This document shows positions 48,341-61,615 of a DNA stretch of 64,000 bases, piece by piece. Under the pieces are notes generated by a model. It was not told where the DNA came from. It searched no databases and saw only the letters and a program-made list of their open reading frames with translations. The DNA is from Megascapheus bottae. Its lineage: Eukaryota; Chordata; Mammalia; Rodentia; Geomyidae. The position numbers were made by a program, and so were the translations under genes. The DNA lies in assembly GCA_024803745.1 (NCBI GenBank), contig JANJXV010000024.1:8898106-8962105 (forward strand). The letters are read 5' to 3'. Every line of letters starts with the position of its first letter. Position 1 is the first letter of the stretch.

Positions 48341-48888
48341 TGACTATACTTTTGAATAATGACCATACATAAGAAACTCCAGTTATTTTGCTTCCCCCCC
48401 GCCATCTTTCACCTCATGTATGAATTTCAAATAGATTTTGAGTCACTTTTCCTCATTTAATTTATAGTTTTTATATCTTATCTAGTTTTTTATCTGGTTG
48501 TATGACTGGTCAAGATATTTACACTCTCCATTTTGTCATCTGAAATTGGTGATATAATTCCTCCTATTTTGAGGCAGAAGTATGACAACACATCTCTTGA
48601 ATACAGGGGCTTTTGTAATACTCACTGCAATCCAAAGCAATCTTGGGCAACAATGGAAATACAAAGCCCACGATCAACATTCCTGGGCAATTTCCTCTTC
48701 GTGACATCATGTGAAATCACAAACCAATTGTGTTGTACTCTTGGGAGACACATTAAGAGAACATAAGGTTCTCTTCCATGAGACAGCTGAAGGAGGGACA
48801 TAGGAGAGTTATGATGCTTGTGAAGAAGGAATGCTGCTGATTAATTCCCCATTTCTGTCCACTAGAGGAATTTTGTAATATAAATATA
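48341..48888. other. Intergenic, nothing recognised
   Basis: Follows the HYAL4 3' end. No repeat or exon identified. Confidence 0.5.
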
Positions 48889-49087
48889 ATATCTAGCTAC
48901 TCAGGAGGCTGAGATCTGAGGATCATGGTTCACAGCCAGCCTGGAAACTAAAGTCTCTGAGACTTTATCTCCAATTAATCACTAGAAAACTGGAAGTGGC
49001 GCTGTGGCTCAAGGTCTAGGGTGATGGCCTTGAACTGAAGGTCTCAGGAACAGTGCTGAGGCCCAGACACAAGCCCCATGACCAACA
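48889..49087 (+). mobile_element. Composite SINE with tetranucleotide tail
   Basis: Starts TATCTAGCTACTCAGGAGGC and ends in the ID-like part. Its tail has expanded into an AAAG/AAGG microsatellite. Confidence 0.88.
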
Positions 49088-49088
49088 A

Positions 49089-49147
<59 letters not shown>

Positions 49148-49216
49148 GAAGGAAGGAAGGAAGGAAGGAAGGAAGGAAGGAAGGAAGGAAGGAAGGAAGG
49201 AAGAAAGAAAGAAAGA
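49086..49216. repeat. (AAAG)n(AAGG)n(AAAG)n purine tract
   Basis: About 15 AAAG, 14 AAGG and 4 AAAG units. Lys-Glu-Arg and Phe-Leu-Ser frames across it are artefacts. Confidence 0.97.
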
Positions 49217-49264
49217 ATGCCAACCACTGGCAGTGTAACATGCATTCATATCTTTTTGTGTAGT

Positions 49265-49298
49265 TCTTCTTGGACATTAAAAGAAATGTCCAAGAAGA
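49265..49298. repeat. Perfect 14-base inverted repeat
   Basis: TCTTCTTGGACATT (49265-49278) and its exact complement (49285-49298) are separated by six bases. Confidence 0.9.
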
Positions 49299-49479
49299 CG
49301 TTGTAATCATAATCTATAGTTACTTTTATAACCTCAATTTTCCTCTTAATAAGTATTATGATCATTGTTTCATAATCTTCATCTATTTTATTTAGGAATA
49401 AGTTTAAACCCACATGATAGCTCATCCACTAGATTACTACAATTTAACCACATTCCCTAAGTCTTGATATTTGAACCCA

Positions 49480-49930
49480 AACTTTCAGTGTTTGCCCACC
49501 AATGTATTGAGGATGTCTTGTCTGTTTCCAGTTTGAGTGGCTGTGAACAGGATGGATACATATGTATAGAGGATTCTGTGTGCATTTAGGCTTTGTAATC
49601 AGTTGAATAAAAACCAGAGCTGTGACTGCGTGATCTTGGTGTGAGAATATATTCACCTTTATCTTTCTAAAGTGATCTTGCTCTTCTAACTAGTGATGAG
49701 AAAGAGAGTTCCTGTCACTCCAAATTCCTGCTCATTCTTGCTATTGTCAGTTTGGAGGATTTGAAATAGGGAAGGGAAGGGACTCCTTATTCTTTAGTGG
49801 ACATATATTTTGCACATTGTTTTCTCCCATTCCATTGCTTATTTCTTCAGTCCTTTAACAATGTCTTGCACAGAATTTTTTTTATCATCTTAATAAAGTG
49901 ATCTATTAATTAAAATTGATGTTATTGCTC
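49480..49930 (-). mobile_element. Old L1 fragment
   Basis: Diverged antisense L1 pattern, for example TTTTGCACATTGTTTTCTCC and the CCATTCCATTGCTTATTTC block. Confidence 0.5.
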
Positions 49931-51353
49931 TATAATTTTGTTTCAGTGTCTGAGTAAGCATTTCTTCTTATTCTGTTTGACATGGAGTGCATCCTTGTAG
50001 GTGAATTGAAGAATATCACAGAGTCTGCAAATTTCTTGTTACCATCTCTCCAAATATTGTCTCTTTGTAGTTGTTTAATCTACTTTCATATCTGCTTGTT
50101 TTTCTAAACTACAATATCAACATTCTTTTCTCAGGTTATATTTAGTATTATTACTTATCTTTTCATTTGTATCTGACCTATTAATTTAGTGGTTAATTTC
50201 CTTTATTATACTTTAACAATCAGTATTTTTAAATCTACCTCCTATTGGAGAGATTCCTTTGTGATTTCTATTTCATCTTTTTTAATACTTTATAGATACA
50301 CAACATTCCACATTTAGTATTTGTAATTCCTTATATATTAAAAAAGTCTAAATATATTTTACTTTTGTCATGCTTAGCTCTAGTATCCATTTACTTGCAT
50401 GATAGGCAATTTATTTATTTACTTATTTTTATTTAAAGAATTTTTTAGCATTGATTTTTACAGCATATTTCAAATGACATATTTAACAAACAAGTATTCA
50501 AGAATGGAATTTATATATACAATCACTGGCACTTAGATTTTAGAACATAATTAAAATTAAGCTGAGGGTTTGTATGTCATAGATAAATATTAATCTATGT
50601 AATAAAACGTTATGTCTATAGTCATACATTTTTATGTCTATGTAGTTGTGTTTATATTTCCAATACTATGTCCATCTTTATGCGTTTAAATTTTGAAAAT
50701 CTTAGTCTGAGAAATTTAAGATCCAAAATGTGGGCCATTTTCTTCTAGTGAGGATATTTTTATAAAAAGTTAGATCAACTTAATGTAGCTGTATTTTACA
50801 ATTCTTAATTTAATGTTTTATAATATAGTCATAGAGTCCTGCATCCATTGCAACAAATATTAGAGCATTTTCGCAGATCTCTAAAAATCTGAGCTCATTA
50901 GTGATTAGTAACCATTTACTTCTTTCCCCACCAAGCTTGTGGAAATGAGCTATGTTCTATCCTTCCAGAGTTGCTTATTCTTGATGTTTATTTGACTATA
51001 AGTAGAATAAAATAATATATGACTTGCTGTGACTGGATTCTTTTTTAAATTGTATTTTATTGTTGGAGTGGTATATAGTGAGGTTACAGTTACATTCATC
51101 AGGTAGTGGGTACGTTATTTCTTGAATATTGATATCTCTTCCCATGTTTTTCTCCCTCTTTCCCACTCCCCACCCCTCCCAATCATCTTGTGGTGTCCCT
51201 TCCCTTCCCTATTTCAAATAAACAAATAAACATATATGCAATATACCTGGTACCAAAGTAAAGTAATAACATAAAATATACAACAGGGTAAAGAAAAGAG
51301 AAAAGAAATAACTACACATAATAAGAATAACAATCACAAAGATAAAGCTCTTG

Positions 51354-51534
51354 CCGGGAGTTTGGCCTAGTGGTTAAAGTGCTTGCCTAGCATGCACGAA
51401 GACCTGGGTTCGATTCCTTGGTACCACATACTTAGAAAAAGCTGGAAGTGGTGCTGAGGCTCAAGTGGTAGAGCTCTAGCCTTGAGAAAAATCCAAGGAC
51501 AGTGCTCAGGCCCTGAGCTCAAGCCCAGGACTGA

Positions 51535-51577
<43 letters not shown>

Positions 51578-51594
51578 AAAACAACAACAAAAAA
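51354..51594 (+). mobile_element. ID-like SINE nested in L1
   Basis: Full unit with an A tail of over 30 bases, nearly undiverged from its family. An exact 18-base target duplication lies at 51336-51353 and 51595-51612. Confidence 0.95.
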
Positions 51595-52000
51595 ACAAAG
51601 ATAAAGCTCTTGTTTCCATGTCATGGAGTTCATTTCACTTAGCCTCATCCTACATGGCTACTGAGCTATTGTGATCCTCTACTAGGAGAATCTTAGGTGT
51701 ATACTAATTATTACAAATGAGGGAAACCATAGTGCCTATGTTTTTTTGAGTCTAGCTTACTTCATTTAATATGATTTTGTCCAAGTCTTTCCATTTCCTT
51801 ACAATGGGGCAATGTCATTCTTTAGAAATGCAACATCTTTTTGATCCATTCATCTACTGAGGGGTATCTGTGTTGGTCCCATATCTTAGCTATGGTAAAA
51901 AAAAAAATAATACTGTAGTTTTAGTATGTCCTTGTTTATGGACATTTGGGTAAATGCCCAGGAGTGGAATTTCTGGATCATAGAGGAGATCTATGTTTAC

Positions 52001-52056
52001 ACTGTCCCTGAGCTCTTCAGCTAGAGCTCTACCTCTTGAGCCATAGAGCTACTTCC
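52001..52056 (-). mobile_element. 56-base SINE fragment nested in L1
   Basis: Only CACTGTCCCTGAGCTCTTCA to TTGAGCCATAGAGC remains. CTATGTTTA is present on both sides (51992-52000, 52057-52065). Confidence 0.75.
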
Positions 52057-52177
52057 TATGTTTAGAATTTGAGGACTTTCCATACAGCTTTCCAGAGTTG
52101 TTGAACATGTTTGTACTGCCATCAATAGCATTCCTTTGGGCCACATCCCTGCCAGCATCTGTTTTATTAGATTTCTT

Positions 52178-52348
52178 TTTTTTTCATATATTTTTTATTG
52201 TAATTAATAGAAGGGTTACATGATATTTGCCAGATAGAAGGTGCATTAATTCCCATACATTGATACCCTTTCACATGCCTTGGTCCCCATTTCCCCCTCC
52301 CCCACCCCCACTCCACATCTTGTTTTCCCCTGTTCCCTATCCGGTTGG
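52178..52348 (-). mobile_element. Short L1 3' end nested in L1
   Basis: A 171-base L1 3' terminus. TTATTAGATTTCTT is exactly repeated at 52164-52177 and 52349-52362. Confidence 0.93.
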
Positions 52349-53221
52349 TTATTAGATTTCTTGATAATGGCCATTCTAACTAGAGTGAGGTGGAATCTCA
52401 AAGCTGTTTTGATTCACATTTCTTTTGTGGCCAGAGATGTTGAGCATTTCTTCATGTGTCTGTTGGTCATTCTTATTTCCTCTTCAGAGAAGTCTCTCAT
52501 TAAGTCTTTATCCCACCTTTCAATGGGATGGTTTTTTTTTTTTTTTGCACACATTTGTTTTTGAGAGATTCAATTTTTGGATCTGTAGGTAGATATGAGG
52601 CCCTTGTTTATTGTATGGCTAGTGAAGATCTTCTCCCACTCTGTGCAGTCTGTGGGTTTTCTATTTAACTTGCTAGCTACACAGAAGCTCTGCAGTTTAA
52701 TGTAGTCCCGTTTGTCCAAAGTTTCTTTAATTTGTTGTGTTTCTAGGCCTTTATTAAGAAAGTTTCCACCTAATATAACTCCTATTCCTTCCTGTAAAGT
52801 TTTCACGGTATCTGCTTTTACCTCAAGGTGTGACTGGACTTCTTTTTTTTTTTTTTACTTAGTATGGGCTTTTCAACTTTAATCTATTATTTACAATGTG
52901 TGAGGGCTAAATTTCTTTTCATTGTGTTGTTTTCACATTGGAGACACATTTTGTTTTGGAGATGAGGTTGGTCTGTATTACCAGGCTTGTACTAAATTCC
53001 TGGCTCAAATATTTCTTTCTACTCAGCCTCTCAAGGAGTTGAGATTGTAGAGGTACCACTGCAAGTATCTTGGCTTTTATTGATGCACATTTATAAATTA
53101 CTAGCAACACTTGTGTATATGTTTTGTACGCGCATGTGTGTGCATACACATTTACTTTTACTGAGTATACACCTAGGAACAGAATTGCTAGCATAACATT
53201 TAGAGCAAAATTATCGAGTCA

Positions 53222-53610
53222 GACTAGGTGCTTAACAACAGAAGAATGGATGTACATACTATATAAAATATATATGAATACACCACATATATGAATACAT
53301 ACACACTGGTATTACATCATTAGCTGGATAGAACTGGAGATCATCATGTTAACTGAAATAAGCCATTCCTCCGAATACAAGTACCACATGCTTCTTTTCA
53401 TTTGCACAAGCCAGGCCTAAAGAAACTAAAACAAAGGAGAGCAACCAAGATCATGAAAGTCAAAGGGGTACTAGTCAGGAGACAGCAGGAGAAGGGACTA
53501 AAAGGAGGGAGAGTGAGGGGTAAGAAAAAATGACAGTGGAGGTGAACAAAAAGTACATTATACTTATTATGGAAGTGTGACAATGAAATCTCTTACCATG
53601 TATAACATAT
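53222..53610 (+). mobile_element. Old L1 3' end
   Basis: Contains TAGAACTGGAGATCATCATG and CTGAAATAAGCCATTCC, the usual end of L1 ORF2, then a purine-rich 3' region. Confidence 0.65.
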
Positions 53611-55154
53611 GCCACAAAAACAGAAACTCTAACTGAAGGCTAGCTTCATGTTCACCTGTCTCAGGAACTGACATATTATTTCCCCAAGCAGGTTTACTAT
53701 TTTGCTTTCCTTTCTCTTTGGAAATTCATATTTCTCTATATCTTCATAACCAACACTCATAACATTCATTCCATAGTAAATATCTTAGTATGTAAGTAGT
53801 GGAATCAAATTGAGTTCTAATTTGTAGTTCCTTATTGACTATAAATATTGAGCATCTTAACATATACACTACAGGTGAAATTGTATCTGATATCCAACAT
53901 TTATATATTGACATTCTAATCTCCAGTACCAATAGAATATGATTGCATCGGGAAATAGGTTCTTCTAAAAAGAGTCCTGATGTCCAGGATTGGTCCTAAT
54001 GCAACTTGACTGCTATGGGTACAGCAGAGAAGATTAGGACACAGATCTTCAACAATGGGAGGTAATGTGAATACACATGGAGAAGATGGCTATCTACAAC
54101 TAAGGATAGAGTGCCTCAGGGGAAACCAAGCTTGCCGTTGTTGTAGACTTCCAGCCTCTGGAAGGGTAAGGAAATCCACAGCTTTTTAATCTATCTACTA
54201 TGTGATAATTCATCATGGTAGCAGTGTGCTTTATTTTTCCTTTAATATATCTTTTAGGAAGAAATGTTTATTCATATTTTTGCAATTTTAAGATTTCTTT
54301 TTATTAGTGAGTTGCAATTGTTGCAGTTTTATACCTTAAATAATATTATCTTATCACATATATGACTTGAAAATGTTATCTCCTGTTCTTTTCGGGTTGT
54401 CTTTTGCACTTTCTTTGCGGTGAGTAATTTGGAACACAAAAATTTTCAATTCCAATGGTCTCGTATGTTTTCTTAAATTTTCTCATTTCTTCTTCCCTCC
54501 CTCCCTCTCTATTTTCCCTCCTTCTTTCTATGTTTCTTCGTCTCTCCATTCTTCTTCCATATCTCCCTCTCTCCTTCTTTCCTTTAGCTTGTGGTCTTAA
54601 TGTCCACAGACAGTATCTTCATCTGAGTCATAAAGTGCTACTGTTTGGAGACATTCAGTCAGGATTACAAGGATTCAGTGGTGTTGGTAGTTCCATTGTT
54701 ACCATATGAGGCATATTGAAGCTGGATCTTGAAAGGAGCAATGATTTGGGTACAGGGCCTCACAGAATCCTGACATAATTATTTATTTGCTGTTTGTGTT
54801 GAAACTTCCTAGTCCAGTCTGAGTTACTCTTCTTGGGGAAGGGCTGGTAGATTTTCCTATGTTTGTAAGCATAACATTGTACTGAGTGTATGTTTTATCT
54901 AAAATCCCAATTGTTTTGAAGTAACAATGGTTTTTTTTTTTTTTTTGGAATGTCTAGTATTCAGATAGTTGATGGTCAGAAGTCCAGAGATAAAATACTC
55001 TTCTCACATTGTGAAACAAAATGAGTTTGTTAAATGTTAACTCTTGTGAACACGAGCTCCACTGTACTAGACAGTCTTTAGGTCCTCAGAATCTTTCGGC
55101 AAAAGTACAAATTGACTGAAAATACATGAACTTCAAATGTGATCTTATTTATTT
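53611..55154. other. Intergenic with an old antisense L1 piece
   Basis: The 54250-54475 stretch (GGTTGTCTTTTGCACTTTC, GGAACACAAAAATTTTCAAT) is typical of antisense L1 ORF2. A CCCT-rich tract follows at 54495-54590. No gene seen. Confidence 0.55.
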
Positions 55155-55500
55155 ATTTAGCTCTGGAGCCTGGACTCAGGGCCTGGGTATTGTCTTTCAG
55201 CTATTTAGCTCAAGGCTAGTGCTCTACCACTTTGAGCCACAGTGCCATTTCCAGTTTTCTGGTGGTTAATTCAAGATAAGACTCGCACAGACTTTCCTGT
55301 GTGGGGGATGACATTGAACTGCTGTCTCTGAGCTCTACAGCTCAAGGCTAGTGCCCTAACCCTTGAGCCAAGCCCCACTTCTGGTTTTCTAGAGGTTGAT
55401 TGGAGATAAGAGTCTCAGGTCCTTTTGTGACTGGGCTGGCTTTGAACCTTGATCCTCACTCAGATTTCAGCCTCCTGAGTAACTAGGATTTGAATGCCAC
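55155..55500 (-). mobile_element. Two composite SINE pieces in tandem
   Basis: Two successive complemented copies, each with CTCAAGGCTAGTGC and TCTGGTGGTTAATTC or TTCTAGAGGTTGATT. Both are diverged. Confidence 0.75.
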
Positions 55501-57057
55501 CTTTTAAAGGGATGTATGAGTGTTCTTTATATGTTTGCCACAGAGAAACGGACTTCTTGTGTTTTAAAATTGATGAACAGTTATGCTTCAATTAAGTCAC
55601 TGTGATAGATCAAGTGTCCAGATATATTTTGTAATAAAAAAAGAGAAGTCAAGAAAGAAATAGTTCTGAAGCTGTCTTAGCCCAGAAATTTAAGGAACAG
55701 TTCTGATTGTATATTAGTTTATCTACAGATTTTTCAATGTATTGCATTGTATTGTGTTGTATTTCTAGTGTCTTTTACTCTTAGTCCTGTGCTCGTTCCT
55801 AGCCATCTAGGGAAGTCAGCGTGTGTTATCTAGAGTATTAAGTAAGTCTGGACAAATGCGAATGCCTATATCAGATATTACCTGAGAACTTCTAGTTTGA
55901 TCAGTTAACTGTGATTGTGACTGTAATTCTTCAAGTTTTTTGGTAGCCTATTTGACTAGATTTCTGTAGCCTCCCATGATTAAAGGTAATAGTTAAAGCT
56001 TACTGGATATATATTAGAGTGAGTCCTTTAGTAAAAAGAATAGTGACCATACTTAAGCATAAAATACAAAAAAAATAAGGCAGGAAGTTCCTTAAAATCG
56101 AAAATAAATCACATCTAACATAAATGAAATAAAAAGATTCTGGATTTTGCCTTTTTAAATTTGTAAAGATAGTAAAACAAAGATTCTAAAGTTTCCTTAA
56201 CATTGTTCCAGTGCCTACCTCTCCTATCATGTCTAAGTCTACAAAGCAAACAGGTATCATACACATAGAAAAAAAAGGCCAAACAAAGGTAATTAGAATG
56301 GATTTAAGATAATAAAATTGGGGGATAGTGATCTCATAGACAAATAAAATGCAGAAAAGAAACGTTATGCTTCACTTCAAAATGTTTTTAAGTTGATAAT
56401 TTTTACCTGTGTGAATTAATGGGATAAAGAGTGTCTTTATAGGTTAGGGATGAAATGTAGAATAATGAAATAAAGCTAACATCTATGCCACCTGAAAAGT
56501 TTTTTTGTGGCTTTTTTTGCATACACACTTGAAATTTGAATGTGAAATGATGTTACTAGGCAAAACACACTGATCTTAATTAGATTAACTCTGCTATAAA
56601 ACTAATCTCGGAAGGACTTCCAAGGACTGTATTTCTTGATCAACATTTTCTCAATTTCTCCACATTCCCTTCAGTTTCTATTAGTTGAACTTTCTACAGG
56701 GGGTGGGGGAAGTATAAGCTAAGACTTCCTATCTTCCCTTCCGCTGATGTCACTCATGACTTGCCTTTAAGATACATGACAACACAGAGGATCTGAATTC
56801 ACTTCTTTTGAAGTATGAGAAGGAATGATAAAGCTACAAAGATTGAACTTAGTGGCAGGCATGTAGCATGCACATAGTTCTGGATTCAACCCTAAGCACC
56901 ATAAAAATATGAGATGAAAATAAATTAGAAAAGGATTAATGGGAACAAAGACATTTTCCATAGTAAGTATATGGTGAGAGTTTAGAAATCAATCATAACT
57001 CTAAGTTTATGTTAACCTAGCTTTATAGAAAAATTAAAATTTTATGGTTATGTAAGT
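55501..57057. other. Intergenic, old ID-like fragment
   Basis: A diverged ID-like piece is visible at 56840-56905 (TTAGTGGCAGGCATGTAGCA, then GGATTCAACCCTAAGCACC). Nothing else recognised. Confidence 0.55.
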
Positions 57058-57069
57058 TTGTGTGTGTGA

Positions 57070-57112
<43 letters not shown>
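57058..57112. repeat. (GT)n microsatellite
   Basis: About 25 GT units with a few interruptions near the start. Confidence 0.95.
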
Positions 57113-57113
<1 letters not shown>

Positions 57114-60100
57114 ACAAGGCTGAGATTAAAAAGAGAAGAGGATATCTTTAAACTGGACAATGTTCTATGAATGGTAACTCATTATTAGACGCTCATGATT
57201 TTTTTTAAATGCTCTTTGCCCTTTGCTTGAGAGATAAACTTAACTTACTACTGACCACAGAAGTAATTCTTTGATTTTACTTAAGATAACCTTAAAAGAA
57301 AGAAATAATGAACATACGTGATTCAGATTATATAACTTTCAAAATCAAGATCTATATTCTTGTTTCCTCTTCCTGGTGTTCATCCTTCCTTTAGTTGTTC
57401 AGAGGAGTAACATCTTTAGAGTCCTCCCTGAAGGATATCATCCACTAGTACACGATAGGATTGTGAAAGAAAGGAAAATAGAAGTGCACATGAATGTGGA
57501 GAGAAAAGGTGCGCAGATATGATCATAATATTCACTGGGAAAATTATATTATGTGAAAATTGAATAATGTATCTTCAGGGCAGGGATAGGAGGGGAAATG
57601 TTAGAGAACAATGGAAAAGGTGACATAGAAGGAGATACATTGTACTAATAATTCGACACGAAATTGTAACCTCTGTACAACTATTTAATAAGAAAACAAA
57701 GATTGACATTCATTATTGGATTATTTGAAAAGGTTAAAGAAAACTCAACAATTAAAGTTGGATATATTATCAAGAATTTTACAGGACATGTCAAGATAAC
57801 ATTTTTAAAAATTCTAAACCTCATCTAATAGCATGATGTCAACATGGGCTTTTAATCTGTTTTTCCCATATATACATGTATATATAGATCCAACATGTAT
57901 ATAGAGATATATGTATATATATATTCTACTAGTATTTTATTTACTATATCACTGTTCCAAACATAAAAGCCAGATTCATGTAGTATTAAAAAGATTGAAG
58001 TAAGTAGACTGAAAGATCTAACTTTATTGCTCTCCATATTCAAGTCTAAAGTGCTAATTTATTTTGAGATATTCTTTTGTAGAATCTTCTCAATGGCTTT
58101 AGTTTCAAACAATGTTGCATAATTTACTAAACATGGAATTTTGCTTCCTCTAGGAATGTCAATAAGGCAAAAATGGTAAAAACAAAAGACACAATTAGAA
58201 TAAGGTAAAAGATATATATATTAGAATATATATTAGAATATATATATATATTAAAATAAGGTAAAAGATATATATATATATCATATAGCTGAGATTAAGG
58301 AAATAAATTTAATGCTGTTTGGGGAAAGATACCCCTTTCCCTGGTTTTACTAAAAAAAGAAAGACAAATGCCTGTCAAGGTTAAATGTCCTCAGTTTTCA
58401 TGAAATAGTGCAGAGAAGCATAGAAAACTGAATATTAATATATTCTTATAGTAGCAGTAAGAGGTAGTTAATAGCATGTGTTCTCATATTTATGTTAAAT
58501 ACATGGGTTGTTTTAGTCAGCAACAATAATGATTATTGATGACTTCCCATAACTTACAGATATAACATGATGGCAGCCAAACTAACTTATTTTTCATTTA
58601 ATACTAGGAAATAATCTTAGCTGTTCTGATAATTTCTCTTTTGGGAAACAGGAGCACAATCAGCTATTTAGCTAGAGGAATACATATCCACGAAGCAGTC
58701 CAAAGATACCCGGATTCTATATGTCAATGTATTTTGCCACTCCATGTTTTAAATGCCATCTACATAAGTGTCACAGCACTAAGTCAATTTAAAAGTAAAA
58801 TTTTCAGGTAAGTTGCATTTATAGGCCAAAAAAATATTTCAATTGTGCTGAGGGGAGGCATATTGAAACCCAACCTTGAATAGGATGCTTTGTTATTGAA
58901 CACCTGAAGATGTCAAGATGCCACGACCACAGAAGCTTGAGTCAGTCACACTCCACGAAGCCTTCCTCATTGCTTGGCCTTCAGGCACACACTGTGATTC
59001 CTGTCAACCACTACCAGACAACACCATCACCAGAACTGCTTCCCCCATAATGTGATTTTCCGCACTTCTTTCCACTATCCATTTAAAGGCACATTTATGT
59101 CCATTCATTTTTATAAATTGCTGTCAAAGCTTTAATACTAATAGATGTATGAATCATTAATGAGTTGGGCATTGTATTTTTGTGTAATACTTTATATAAA
59201 ATAGGTGTGGACAAGGGACAATATTCATAATAACAATAGGAGCCACTTACATTAACTGGGTGCTTTTTGTATGATAGATGTAAGGGAGGAAACATAATTA
59301 CTTTGTTAGTTTCTTAAATTCTGTATCTGAAGATATATGCGTATAAATACATAGATATTAGGTCTCTCTCTCTCTTTTTCTCTCTCTCTTAAATATCTTT
59401 AAATAAGGAATAGTAAGATGTGAAGAGCGATTCCACAAAAGAAAAGGGGATTAAGATACTAAGGACAGTCATTTGTGGGAAAGTGACTTAAATCAGGAAC
59501 AAGAACAATGGAAGGTTGGGCTGTTTCTGTAGGTTTAAATGTGCTGGCTTTTGTCTCCAGTGATAAGATTAATCTCTTGTTTTCTGAGTAAAGGGAGTTG
59601 TGCTCTTATACATGCTAAGTCTGAAGCCTTGGGGAGTTAAAGAGATCTTTCAACATTTATCTACTGTTCCCTAATTAATTGTCTTTAAGTTAGAATAACC
59701 TATAGAATGGGTTATCTTTTGACATGGTGTGTTTTGCATGCCTTTATTTCTCCTCTGTGAAACATCATTTTAAATTATTCATTATAAAATTGACTTGTTT
59801 TCTGTGGAGAGACAAGTCTAGTTAGTAGTTGAATAGTAAGAGATCTGCAAAGAATATAAGAATATATGGTAAAGGGAGAACTAATATGGAGATAACAGCA
59901 AATCTGAGCACATTACTAGATCTCCCATTAATACTGTCTCACAACTATGGAGCTGTCAGCCAATCCAATTAAATGGTAGGCTCTCTCTAACTTGATAGCC
60001 AGTGTCAATTTCTAGTGGTTAAAGACATAAATTAAACACTATGCTATGGATGTTTCACCAGAGGTTTTACAAGTACTTCTTGTTGTAGCTATGACCAGGT

Positions 60101-60412
60101 AATGATGATTTTGGAGTATAAATAGAGCCTTTATTTGAGATGAGGGTCTTACTATAGTACCCAGATTGACCTTGGATACGTAAACTTTGACATAATGTCC
60201 TCAACTTTGAGAACTACTTGGAAAAGTAATGCACAAGTAAGTTTTCAATGCTGTTTCATCTGCCTGTCTTTCTGAACACTTACAATTCTACTATCATTTA
60301 AAGTGAAGTATATGGAGTGGGAAGGATATTAGAATATGAATCCTCTTTGCCATGACTACTTGGGTAGGGACCCTTCATGTACCCTGTCTGCACAGAATAG
60401 AGACTGCTGCTG
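57113..60412. other. Intergenic, weak L1 and AT-rich simple repeat
   Basis: The 57440-57690 stretch may be an old L1 3' end. An AT-rich tandem at 58199-58282 repeats AAGGTAAAAGATATATATA twice. A faint complemented B1 lies at 60136-60215. No gene. Confidence 0.45.
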
Positions 60413-60612
60413 GGGGCTGGGGGCTGGGAGTTTTGCCTAGTAGTACAGTGCTTGCCTGTACTGAGATTCCTCAGTACCATACACATAGAAAAAAAATAAA
60501 GCCAGAAATGGTGCTGTGGCTCTAGTGGTAGAGCTCTAGCCTTGAGAAAACCCAAGGACATGCCCAGGCCCTGAGTTCAAGGCCAAGGACTGGCAAAAAA
60601 AAAAAAAAAGAA
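60413..60612 (+). mobile_element. ID-like SINE
   Basis: Unit from GGCTGGGAGTTTTGCC to CCAAGGACTGGC and A tail, preceded by a short GGGGGCT repeat. Confidence 0.85.
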
Positions 60613-61615
60613 GAGAAGATGAGTCATCCCGTATCATGGGATAGTAGCTTGGGCATCAGCTAAAACTATTGGTGTGGCAAAAAACACAGAAGAGGCACTT
60701 AGGATCTCTGGGAGTGACTTGAGATACTAAAGGTGGAATCAGTCAGTGTTTAAATTGTGTTCAAAAAGGAAATATTCATTGCTTTGTTATGATCAAGAGA
60801 GAGTCCTTGAGCTTTGCTAGCAAGGGAAAAATAGAATCATGCTGTTTTCCTGGTCATAAATACCATAGCCTTCCATTCATCCATCTGCATAGTGGGTCGC
60901 TGGTGGCTCACATTTGTGGAGATGAAAACTAGTTTACATCTTTTTAGACTGGACAGATGTTAACCTTACCAACAACCAGACCCCTTTGTTATCATATCCA
61001 GGGTTTAGAAACTTGTATAAAGGCATGTCAGGTTTGTGCCTGAAATAGGAAGGCTGAAAGGACAGGAACAAGTTTGAGCATCAGAAGGAGAGCAGTAGAA
61101 ACTAAAGTAAGTAGTACCCACAGGGAATTTCAAGAAATAAGAGGAAGGTTTGGTGTTAAATTTTTGTTTTTGTTTTTTTCCTACTCAGTGAAGAGAGACA
61201 AAAACAGAAAAACAAAAAGATTTTTCTTAATCTAGGATATTGGGGAAAACTAACTACTTTGTGATGTAATAGCTTCTAGAGTCTTAGGGTTGACTTTTAA
61301 AATCTTTACTGTGAGGTCACCTGCAGGGATAGGCTTACTTTTCCTGAAAGAGCCAATCTGGAGCAAAAGCAGAGTGGACCACACAAGTGTAGGAAATATT
61401 TTCATTTACTAAGAAGTGGGTGAACAATGTTAGCTGTTCCTAATATCCTACTAAATAAGGTAATGTTATACTTTCTTCTGAAACTCTTGATATTCATTTG
61501 GTTTTCTGGTTGAAAGACCTAACAAGTTTGTCACTTCGTTTTTTCAGTTCATGATGAACCTCTAGTATATGAGTTTTTTCTATATCACAAGTAATAATAT
61601 TAAACTAACCATGAA
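60613..61615. other. Intergenic, nothing recognised
   Basis: No repeat or exon identified. Confidence 0.5.

Larger units (their letters stand above)
51041..52828 (-). mobile_element. L1 with ORF2 C-terminal region, itself interrupted
   Basis: The largest L1 piece in the window. On the minus strand, 52570-52806 encodes an ORF2 segment (DYIKLQSFCVASKLNRKPTD). TGTGACTGGATTC at 51028-51040 matches TGTGACTGGACTTC at 52829-52842 as target duplication. Three insertions sit inside it. Confidence 0.88.
50800..52920 (-). mobile_element. Old L1 fragment interrupted by a younger L1
   Basis: The parts 50800-51040 and 52829-52920 form one old L1 (ATGACTTGCTGTGACTGG joins to CTTCTTT...ACTTAGTATG) when the intervening element is removed. 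Confidence 0.6.

Noticed and set aside
49009..49310. Several 61-91 residue Lys/Glu/Arg or Phe/Leu/Ser frames.
   Set aside because: They are translations of the AAAG/AAGG microsatellite.
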